Assembly: GCA_003168295.1 (NCBI GenBank)
Contig: PMST01000383.1
Span: forward strand, 1 to 6,226
Reading direction: 5' to 3'
DNA length: 6,226 nucleotides
Origin: Actinomycetota bacterium
GTDB taxonomy: Bacteria; Actinomycetota; Actinomycetes; Streptosporangiales; Streptosporangiaceae
The notes beneath the pieces were generated by a model. The model was not told the origin of the DNA and did no database searches. It worked only from the letters and a program-made list of their open reading frames with translations. A program made the translations under genes and the position numbers. Positions 1-5,105 of this stretch are shown here, piece after piece; position 1 is the first letter of the stretch, and the number at the start of each line of letters is the position of its first letter.

Positions 1-21
1 CGAAGAGGGCTGAACAAACGA

Positions 22-83
22 CCCGGTGGAACATCGGGCCGGTCCCATGCAGCCCGGTGGAACATCGGGCCGGTTCCATGAGG
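22..83. repeat. Two-copy 31-bp tandem direct repeat
   Basis: Positions 22-49 and 53-80 are the same 28 bases except for one C/T difference (44 versus 75), giving a period of 31 bp (22-52, 53-83). Each copy holds imperfect dyad symmetry. In copy 2 the arms TGGAAC (58-63) and GTTCCA (73-78) pair perfectly around 9 bases; in copy 1 the same arms have one mismatch. A period near three helical turns would put both copies on the same face of the DNA, which fits an operator pair, but the repeat lies about 240 bp before the nearest start codon. Recent slippage duplication is an equally simple explanation. Confidence 0.9.
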
Positions 84-310
84 CAGGGAGACGCCAGGCG
101 CCGGGCCGCTGCGAAGCCACCTTCGACGTCAGCCCACCCTTGCTGGGCCCGGAGCTTGACACTCCGACGATGCGCCGGCCGGCCTGGAATGTCGATGGAG
201 CCGCGGACAATCTGCGCACCTGACCCCGGTGCCACAGCACATAGGGTCGCCAGGCACTCAGCGGTACGTTCGGATGGGAATTGACACACAGCAGATCTGG
301 CCCATCCAGC

Positions 311-316
311 GGAGGT
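311..316 (+). promoter_or_regulatory. Shine-Dalgarno fixing the dehydrogenase start
   Basis: GGAGGT lies 8 nt before the ATG at 325. It selects this start over an in-frame upstream GTG at 229, whose extra 32 residues lie before the Rossmann fold and resemble no family N-terminus. Confidence 0.85.
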
Positions 317-324
317 GCACGGCC

Positions 325-1182
325 ATGCCGCGAGAAATCAATTCGGTCGCCATCGTCGGTGGCGGGCTCATGGGAGCGGGTATCGCCGAGGTGTCCGCAG
401 TCGCGGGCTTGCCCGTTGTCGTCCGTGATCTGCCGCAGTTCCTCGACGCCGCCCGGGGGCGGGTGGAGAAATCGCTGGCCGGCGCGGTCAAACGCGGCAA
501 GATTGACCAGGCTAAGCGGGACGAGGTGCTCGGCCTGATCACCTTCACCCCGGATCTGAAAGACGCCGCGAGCGCGGACATCGTGATCGAGGCGGTCCCG
601 GAGATCCTCGATCTCAAGGTGTCGCTGATCAAGGAGCTCGACGAGCTGGTCAGTCCGGGCACCGTGATCGCCACGAACACCTCGTCCATCCCGATCGCCG
701 AGCTGGCGGGCAAGGTGCAGCATCCGGGACGGGTGATCGGAGTCCATTTCTTCTCCCCAGTTCCAGTGATGAAGCTGGTCGAAATCGTGGTCGCGCTGGA
801 TACCGACCCGGAGACGGCAGACATCGCGTTCGCGTTCGCCAACAAGCTGGGCAAGCACCCCATCCGGACCAAGGACCGGTCGGGTTTCATCGTCAATTTC
901 CTGCTCACCGGGTACCTCATGGCCGCCATCCGGATGTACGAGGAAGGCTTCGCCAGCCGGGAGGACATCGACGAAGGCATGCGCCTCGGCGCCGGTCACC
1001 CGATAGGCCCGCTGGCCCTAGCCGACATGACCGGCCTCGACATCGTCTACGCCGTCGGCAACTCGCTGTACGAGGAGTTCAAGCGCGAGGAGTACGCGCC
1101 GCCACCGTTGCTCAGGCGGATGATCGCGGCCGGCCGGCTCGGCCGGAAGTCCGGACGAGGTTTCTACGAGTACGACACGTAG
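325..1182 (+). CDS. 3-hydroxyacyl-CoA (3-hydroxybutyryl-CoA-type) dehydrogenase
   Basis: NAD-dependent cytosolic enzyme of 285 residues that oxidises (S)-3-hydroxyacyl-CoA to 3-oxoacyl-CoA, the second oxidation of beta-oxidation. The length matches the stand-alone HBDH/PaaH/FadB2 family (about 280-290). The N-terminal Rossmann domain has the dinucleotide motif G12-G-G14-L-M-G17 and an acidic D35 after the second strand, which favours NAD over NADP. The catalytic region shows TNTSS (117-121), H141 in HFFSP and E153 in KLVEIV, the expected His/Glu pair. HFFSP replaces the commoner HFFNP, a tolerated variant. The C-terminal dimerisation domain starts near SGFIVN (186-191) and contains GHPIGPLALADMTGLD. 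It is transcribed alone on this strand and faces the hydratase gene across a short spacer, so it probably has its own promoter in 1-310. The family is certain; chain-length specificity cannot be read from the sequence. Confidence 0.95.
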   Translation: MPREINSVAIVGGGLMGAGIAEVSAVAGLPVVVRDLPQFLDAARGRVEKSLAGAVKRGKIDQAKRDEVLGLITFTPDLKDAASADIVIEAVPEILDLKVSLIKELDELVSPGTVIATNTSSIPIAELAGKVQHPGRVIGVHFFSPVPVMKLVEIVVALDTDPETADIAFAFANKLGKHPIRTKDRSGFIVNFLLTGYLMAAIRMYEEGFASREDIDEGMRLGAGHPIGPLALADMTGLDIVYAVGNSLYEEFKREEYAPPPLLRRMIAAGRLGRKSGRGFYEYDT

Positions 1183-1205
1183 CGCCGCCGGTCGGCGGGA
1201 ACGCG

Positions 1206-1251
1206 GGGCCGCACGACGGTCGCGGCCCGGGCCCTAGTCGTGGCCCGGGCC
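1206..1251. terminator. Candidate bidirectional terminator hairpin
   Basis: The 87-bp spacer between two convergent genes contains two copies of the self-complementary decamer GGCCCGGGCC (1224-1233 and 1242-1251) that can pair as a 10-bp all-G/C stem with an 8-nt loop. A competing stem joins GGGCCGC (1206-1212) to GCGGCCC (1222-1228). A further small hairpin, CCGCC/GGCGG (1185-1198), follows the stop codon at 1180-1182. No T-tract follows on either strand, so this is not a textbook intrinsic terminator. Strong U-less hairpins between convergent genes are often proposed as terminators in GC-rich actinobacteria. Placement between two converging genes supports the call; strength is unknown. Confidence 0.45.
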
Positions 1252-1269
1252 TAGTCGGTGGACTGGGAC

Positions 1270-2049
1270 CTACTTACCCGCGAACTTCGCGTGGCCGGGC
1301 CCGCTGGCCACGAAACTCTCCATGCCGACCTTCTGATCCTCGGTAGCGAAGAGCGCGGCGAAGTGCAGCCGCTCGACCTCGAGCCCGGCGTCGAGGCCGA
1401 GGTCCAGCCCGGTGTCGATCGCCTCCTTGGCGGCGCGCAAGGCCAGCGCGGGACCGGACACGAACTGCCCGGCGAGTCTGGTCGCGGCGCGGTACACGTC
1501 AGCGTCCGGTACGACCTGGTCCACCAGGCCGATCCGCAGGGCTTCCTCCGCGTCCACGAACCTTCCGGTGTAGATGAGGTTCTTGGCCCGGGCCGGGCCG
1601 ATCAGCCTGGGCAACCGCTGGGTGCCGCCCAGCCCGGGGATGACGCCGAGCAGGATCTCGGGCACGCCGAACCTGGCGTTTTCGCCGGCGACCCGGAAGT
1701 CCGCGCATAGCGCCAACTCCAGCCCGCCGCCGAGCGCGAAGCCGGTGATCGCGGCGACCACCGGCTTGCCGATGGCGGCAACCGCCCGGAAGCTGGCGTG
1801 CAGCCGACGGCTGGTGGCCGCCATCTCGGCGTAGTTCCTGCCTGCCATCTCCTTGACGTCCGCTCCGGCCGCGAACACCTTCTCCCCGCCGTAGATCACG
1901 GTGGCCCGGATGTCCGGGTCCGCGCTGACTTGCTCGGCCGCGTCCTTTAGCTCGCCCTGCAGCGCGATGCTCAGGGCGTTCACTGGCGGCCGGTCGAGCC
2001 GGATGGTCGCCAGCCCGCCGGAGGAGTGCACGCTGACGAACTCGGCCAT
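1270..2049 (-). CDS. Enoyl-CoA hydratase/isomerase family protein
   Basis: Crotonase-fold protein of 259 residues, the usual size for a monofunctional hydratase that adds water to 2-enoyl-CoA to give 3-hydroxyacyl-CoA. The oxyanion-hole segment FAAGAD is at 59-64 and the second CoA/oxyanion segment GFALGGG at 103-109. Both acidic residues of classical hydratases are present: E111 in GGLELAL and E131 in VPEILLG, followed by PGLGGTQRLPR. Keeping both glutamates favours hydratase over isomerase or dehalogenase members. The ATG (2047-2049) lies one base after the dodecin stop (TGAGATG). No clear Shine-Dalgarno precedes it, so translation probably depends on ribosomes finishing the dodecin gene. 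It supplies the substrate of the dehydrogenase encoded opposite it. Family assignment is firm; the preferred acyl chain is unknown. Confidence 0.95.
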   Translation of the reverse strand: MAEFVSVHSSGGLATIRLDRPPVNALSIALQGELKDAAEQVSADPDIRATVIYGGEKVFAAGADVKEMAGRNYAEMAATSRRLHASFRAVAAIGKPVVAAITGFALGGGLELALCADFRVAGENARFGVPEILLGVIPGLGGTQRLPRLIGPARAKNLIYTGRFVDAEEALRIGLVDQVVPDADVYRAATRLAGQFVSGPALALRAAKEAIDTGLDLGLDAGLEVERLHFAALFATEDQKVGMESFVASGPGHAKFAGK

Positions 2050-2050
2050 C

Positions 2051-2260
2051 TCAGTCGCCGGTGTCGTACTTGAACGACAGGGCCAGCCGGACCCGGAAGT
2101 TCTTGACCTGGCCGTTCTCGATCGTGACGTCCTCTCGGATCACTTCGGCCACCCGGAGGTCGCGCACGGTGCCGGCTGCGGTCTTGACCGCTTCGCGGGC
2201 AGCGTCCTCCCAGGATTCCTCGCTGACCCCGATGACCTCGGTTACGCGGTAGACACTCAT
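2051..2260 (-). CDS. Dodecin family small protein (calcium-dodecin-like)
   Basis: A 69-residue protein with the dodecin pattern: strand (SVYRVTEVIGVS), one amphipathic helix starting at SWEDAAREAV (16-25), then two long strands (LRVAEVIREDV; KNFRVRLALSFKYD). Dodecins form hollow dodecamers, and many bind flavin dimers stacked on a Trp in a conserved LDWFEV segment. Here that segment is LRVAEV, so the flavin-stacking Trp is missing. The single Trp (W17) lies at the helix start. From memory this resembles the Mycobacterium tuberculosis Rv0379 (SecE2) type, described as a calcium dodecin. Flavin binding should therefore not be assumed. The start ATG (2258-2260) has AAGGAG (2266-2271) 5 nt upstream. 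It is the first gene of a two-gene unit with the enoyl-CoA hydratase. Family certain; ligand uncertain. Confidence 0.92.
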   Translation of the reverse strand: MSVYRVTEVIGVSEESWEDAAREAVKTAAGTVRDLRVAEVIREDVTIENGQVKNFRVRLALSFKYDTGD

Positions 2261-2501
2261 TGGCTCTCCTTGGTGGTCTCGCGGCTCAGGTGTTTAGGTG
2301 CGCGTTACCGACCCTGCTGCACGGCGCGGCAGGCGTCCATGGGTGGCGCGACAACACAGCTCGGAATCTCAGGTGCCTCCGCACAATCCGCGCGGCCCGG
2401 GACGCCGTCCATTTGCCTGGAAGGCTTGGCTGTGCCATGTGACAGGACCACGGCTGTGCTCGGGGAATCACGGCCGGCCCGGGGTTCGTGACGAGGAGCC
2501 A
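2261..2501. promoter_or_regulatory. Divergent control region, dodecin/regulator
   Basis: This 241-bp stretch lies between the minus-strand dodecin start and the plus-strand leader of the regulator, and must carry promoters in both directions. I find no pair of hexamers good enough to call a promoter. Visible structure: GCCT-gga-AGGC (2415-2425), the palindrome TGGC-tgt-GCCA (2427-2437), a second GGCTGTGC at 2452-2459 that repeats 2428-2435 exactly 24 bp downstream, and a CCTGC/GCAGG inverted pair (2313-2317, 2329-2333). These are candidate operator elements for the adjacent regulator. Frames open across this stretch give no recognisable protein. Confidence 0.45.
2266..2271 (-). promoter_or_regulatory. 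Shine-Dalgarno of the dodecin gene
   Basis: Read on the minus strand, AAGGAG ends 5 nt before the ATG at 2260. It is the only strong ribosome site of the dodecin-hydratase pair and probably serves both genes through coupling. Confidence 0.8.
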
Positions 2502-2641
2502 ATGCGTGAGCGCCGACCGCGGCCTAGGCTCGGCTGATGGCGGCTATACGCACCGACACCGGCACGATCCGGTCAGCCGCGGCGGATGCTGTGGCACCGA
2601 TGGTGGAGGGGTTCCCCGCCGCCGAAACGAGGCGAAGGTGA
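2493..2641 (+). other. Leader with two stacked micro-ORFs before the regulator
   Basis: GAGGAG (2493-2498) precedes ATG 2502, which opens an 11-codon Arg-rich ORF (MRERRPRPRLG) ending at 2537. Its stop overlaps the next ATG in TGATG (2535-2539). This second ORF has 34 codons and ends at TGA 2639-2641, which overlaps the GTG start of the regulator at 2638 (GTGA). The chain of stop/start overlaps resembles translational coupling. However, GAGGAG is only 3 nt from ATG 2502 and better placed (7 nt) for GTG 2506, which is in frame with the regulator and would add 44 residues to it. The added stretch is rich in Gly, Arg, His and Cys, unlike the family. The arrangement is seen; its use is inference. 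Confidence 0.3.
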
Positions 2642-3873
2642 CACAGGATGCGAATGTCGCAAATCCGCAAGGCGCCGTGCTCGTGTCGGCGCTGCTCGAC
2701 CGGCTGCCTGCGCTTACCGACGAGCTGCTGAAATGCGTCCTTGAGCAGAGCGAGATTCGCGGCAAGCAGAGTGACATCTACGGCGACGACCGCCTGGTTC
2801 CCATCGATGACCTGCACCAGTCGTTGCAGGACAATCTCACGTTCATATTCAGCAATCTCGGCCGCGCAGGGTCGCACGACCTGGCCGGACCGCGGCGAAC
2901 CGGCCGTCGGCGGGCCGAGCAGGGGGCGCCGCTCGCCGCGGTGCAGAGCTCGTACCAGCTCGGCTTCCGGTTCATGTGGGACACTCTGGTCGCGGAGGCA
3001 CATCAGACCGGGATCGTGACTGACGCCGAACTGGTGGGCATCGCATCTGAGGTGTGGATGCTGAACACGCTGTTCATCACGGAACTGGCAACTGCCTACC
3101 GGGACGCCCTGATCGAGCAGCTCCTTTGTCAGGACCAGGAACGATCGGCGCTGGTCGAGGCGCTGCTCGAGGGGCGGATCGCCGACACGGCGACGGTGTG
3201 GGAGGCGGCCGATCTGCTGGGGCTTCCGTACCGGGGCGTGTTCGTCGTCGTGGCCGCGGAGGTCCCCGCGCTGGCCCGGCACGCGTTGCCGCGGGTCCAG
3301 AGCCGGCTGCAAGTGCGAGGAATGGGGTCGGCCTGGCGGCTGCTGCCGGAGCTCGAGGTGGGGATCGTGTCGCTGAGATCGCCGCGTAACACCCCGGCGC
3401 TGGTGGAGATCCTGCGTTCGGGCGCTGTGGCCCGAGTCGGGGTGAGCCCGGTGTACACCGGGCTCGAGCGCACGTTGCAGGCGCTGCATCTAGCCCGGAT
3501 CGCCCTGGCTAGCTCACCAGCGGGCGACCCGGTAGTGAACGTGTTCGATGACGCCCCGCTGCCCGTTCTAGTCGTCAGCTCCCCCGCGACCTCCTACCGG
3601 ATCACGAAGACGATCCTCGGACCGTTGCTGGATATCAACCCGGACGAGCGGGACATGCTCCTGAACACCCTCGCCGCGTTCTTCGAGTTCCAGGGCTCCG
3701 CCATCGAGGCAGGAAAGCACCTGTACTGCCACCCCAACACGGTGCGCCACCGGCTGCACCGGATCGAGCGTCAGACCGGCCGCTCGCTGCAGGACCCCAG
3801 ATCGTCAGCGGAACTGTACATCGCCCTGGAGGCGCTGCACAGGCTGCCGGAGCCGACCGGCGGCTACGCCTGA
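2638..3873 (+). CDS. PucR/CdaR-type transcriptional regulator with RsbRD-like N-terminal domain
   Basis: Cytosolic DNA-binding regulator, 411 residues from GTG 2638, a normal size for this family. Three parts are visible. The N-terminal helical region (about 15-165, including QSSYQLGFRFMWDTL) resembles the RsbRD-type sensor domain common in actinobacterial members. The middle alpha/beta region (about 195-310, starting GLPYRGVFVVVAAEV) resembles the CdaR GGDEF-like domain, without a GGDEF catalytic motif. The C-terminal helix-turn-helix (341-403) contains LLNTLAAFFEFQGS and HPNTVRHRLHRIERQTGRSL, the hallmark of the PucR C-terminal domain. The start is chosen because conservation-like sequence begins soon after it and GAGG lies at 2629-2632; starts at 2506 or 2488 remain possible. 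Relatives control purine, sugar-acid or amino-acid catabolism. Its position between the two enzyme groups suggests it controls them in response to the substrate or an acyl-CoA. Confidence 0.9.
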   Translation: MTQDANVANPQGAVLVSALLDRLPALTDELLKCVLEQSEIRGKQSDIYGDDRLVPIDDLHQSLQDNLTFIFSNLGRAGSHDLAGPRRTGRRRAEQGAPLAAVQSSYQLGFRFMWDTLVAEAHQTGIVTDAELVGIASEVWMLNTLFITELATAYRDALIEQLLCQDQERSALVEALLEGRIADTATVWEAADLLGLPYRGVFVVVAAEVPALARHALPRVQSRLQVRGMGSAWRLLPELEVGIVSLRSPRNTPALVEILRSGAVARVGVSPVYTGLERTLQALHLARIALASSPAGDPVVNVFDDAPLPVLVVSSPATSYRITKTILGPLLDINPDERDMLLNTLAAFFEFQGSAIEAGKHLYCHPNTVRHRLHRIERQTGRSLQDPRSSAELYIALEALHRLPEPTGGYA

Positions 3874-3884
3874 AGCGGATCGGA

Positions 3885-5090
3885 TCAGGCGAAGGCGCTC
3901 TGCCCGGTGATGTCGCGGCCGACGATGAGCGTCTGGATCTCCGCGGTGCCCTCGTAGGTGACGAGCGCCTCCATGTCGCACAGGTGACGCATCACGTGGA
4001 AATCCAGCAGGATCCCGTTACCGCCGAGGATGTCGCGGGCCAGTCGGCACACATGACGGGCCTTGACCGAGCAGAAGTACTTGGCCAGGGAGGCCCGCGT
4101 GTCGCTCATCTTGCCGTCGTCAAGCAGCCGCCCGAGGCGGATGCAGTAGAGCTGCATGGCGGTGACCTCGCCGAGCATTTCGACGAGCCTGCCCTGGATC
4201 AGCTGGTTCTTCGCGATCGGCCGGCCGAACTGGGTCCGCCGCTGCGCGTAGTTGAGGGCGATGTCGTAGGCGGCGACCCCATGTCCGGCCGATCCCCAGG
4301 CCACGGTGTTGCGGGTGCCCTTGAGCACCTTGGCGACGTCGGCGAACGAGTTGCAGTTCTGCAGCCGGGCATCCTCGGAGACACGGCAGTTGATGAGGGT
4401 GATGTCCGCGTTCTGCGTCATCCGCAGCGAGACCTTGCCCTCGATCTTGGACGCGGCGTAGCCGGGGTTGTCCTTCTCCACGACGAAGGCCTTGACCTGT
4501 CCGTCCTCCGTGTCACGGGCGAAGACGACGATCACGTCGCACCACACGGCGTTGCCGGGCCAGCGCTTACGGCCGTTGATCACCCACTCGCTGCCGTCCC
4601 GCCGGGCCGTGGCCTCGAGGATGACCGCGTCGGACCCGTGATCGGGCTCGGTGAGCGCGAACGCCCCGATCTTCTCCATCGTGGCCATCGACGGCAGCCA
4701 GCGCTGCCTTTGCTCGTCGGCGCCAAGCAGGTAGATCGACTGCATCGCCAGCCCGACATGGACGGAAAAGAACGTCGCGATGCTGCCGTCGATACGGCTG
4801 AGCTCATAAGCCACCAATCCCGAACCGACGGCCGACATCGGCGTGGTGCCGTAGCCCGCCATGGTGTCGCCGATGATGTTCTGCGCGGCGATCTTGGGCA
4901 CCAGCTCGAACGGGAAGTCGCCCCGCTCCCAGTACGGGTTGACGACCGGCAGTATCTCGGTTTCGGCGAACTTCCGGACCCGGTGCAGCAACCCCAGCTC
5001 ATCCTCGGTGAGCTGTTCTGTCATCAAGTAGTAATCGGTCTCACGAGCGAGCCCGATGTCCTGCGCCAGCGCGGTTTCTGTTGTCGTCAT
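3885..5090 (-). CDS. Acyl-CoA dehydrogenase, glutaryl-CoA dehydrogenase/ACX4-like branch
   Basis: FAD enzyme of 401 residues that oxidises acyl-CoA to 2-enoyl-CoA. Visible signatures: ALTEPDHGSD (145-154), the flavin/substrate segment KRWPGNA (175-181), RRTQFGRP (284-291), DILGGNGIL (353-361), and the catalytic base E380 in TYEGT. Overall it resembles the glutaryl-CoA dehydrogenase and plant peroxisomal ACX4 branch. In glutaryl-CoA dehydrogenase an Arg (Arg94 in the human enzyme) in a VDSGYRSAMS segment binds the distal carboxylate; the matching segment here, IDGSIATFFS, has Ala at that point, so glutaryl-CoA is an unlikely substrate. Pro178 in KRWPGNA replaces the usual Ile/Thr. ATG 5090 is preferred over TTG 5096 because AGGAGG is 8 nt from the former and only 2 nt from the latter. 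It follows the CoA transferase by 15 nt, so they are very probably co-transcribed. Confidence 0.94.
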   Translation of the reverse strand: MTTTETALAQDIGLARETDYYLMTEQLTEDELGLLHRVRKFAETEILPVVNPYWERGDFPFELVPKIAAQNIIGDTMAGYGTTPMSAVGSGLVAYELSRIDGSIATFFSVHVGLAMQSIYLLGADEQRQRWLPSMATMEKIGAFALTEPDHGSDAVILEATARRDGSEWVINGRKRWPGNAVWCDVIVVFARDTEDGQVKAFVVEKDNPGYAASKIEGKVSLRMTQNADITLINCRVSEDARLQNCNSFADVAKVLKGTRNTVAWGSAGHGVAAYDIALNYAQRRTQFGRPIAKNQLIQGRLVEMLGEVTAMQLYCIRLGRLLDDGKMSDTRASLAKYFCSVKARHVCRLARDILGGNGILLDFHVMRHLCDMEALVTYEGTAEIQTLIVGRDITGQSAFA

Positions 5091-5098
5091 GGTCAAGC

Positions 5099-5104
5099 CC
5101 TCCT
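5099..5104 (-). promoter_or_regulatory. Shine-Dalgarno fixing the acyl-CoA dehydrogenase start
   Basis: A perfect AGGAGG on the minus strand, inside the 15-nt gap after the CoA transferase stop, 8 nt before ATG 5090. It decides against the TTG at 5096, which would be too close. Confidence 0.85.
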
Positions 5105-5105
5105 G

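Larger units (their letters stand above)
1..324. other. Upstream spacer without a convincing gene
   Basis: No reading frame here has a family signature or a convincing start. The possible frames in the first 284 bases give Arg/Pro/Gly-rich peptides typical of chance ORFs in GC-rich DNA. The stretch holds the 31-bp tandem repeat (22-83), TTGACA-like hexamers at 156-161 and 281-286 that lack a good -10 partner, an 8-bp palindrome CAGATCTG (292-299), and the Shine-Dalgarno of the next gene. It is probably the 5' regulatory region of the dehydrogenase gene, but no promoter can be placed with confidence. Confidence 0.6.

Noticed and set aside
156..190. TTGACA (156-161) as a -35 box
   Set aside because: No acceptable -10 hexamer at 16-19 bp; the nearest A/T-rich hexamer, TGGAAT, is 23 bp away.
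26..284. Short overlapping frames in the first 284 bases
   Set aside because: Both begin inside the 31-bp repeats, have no clear ribosome site, and give low-complexity Arg/Pro/Gly-rich peptides.
281..309. TTGACA (281-286) as a -35 box for the dehydrogenase gene
   Set aside because: The -10 position reads ATCCAG, and the implied transcript start would fall in the Shine-Dalgarno sequence.
1258..1710. 150-codon plus-strand frame across the hydratase gene
   Set aside because: Antisense shadow of the enoyl-CoA hydratase; no motif and no good ribosome site.
2051..2260. Dodecin region as part of a toxin-antitoxin pair
   Set aside because: The small protein has a clear dodecin pattern and its partner is a full-length metabolic enzyme with intact catalytic residues.
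1901..2491. 196-codon plus-strand frame across hydratase, dodecin and the divergent spacer
   Set aside because: Runs antisense through two recognised genes and has no family signature.
2524..3489. 321-codon open frame antisense to the regulator
   Set aside because: Arg/Gln/His-rich with no recognisable motif, and fully overlapping a recognised regulator.
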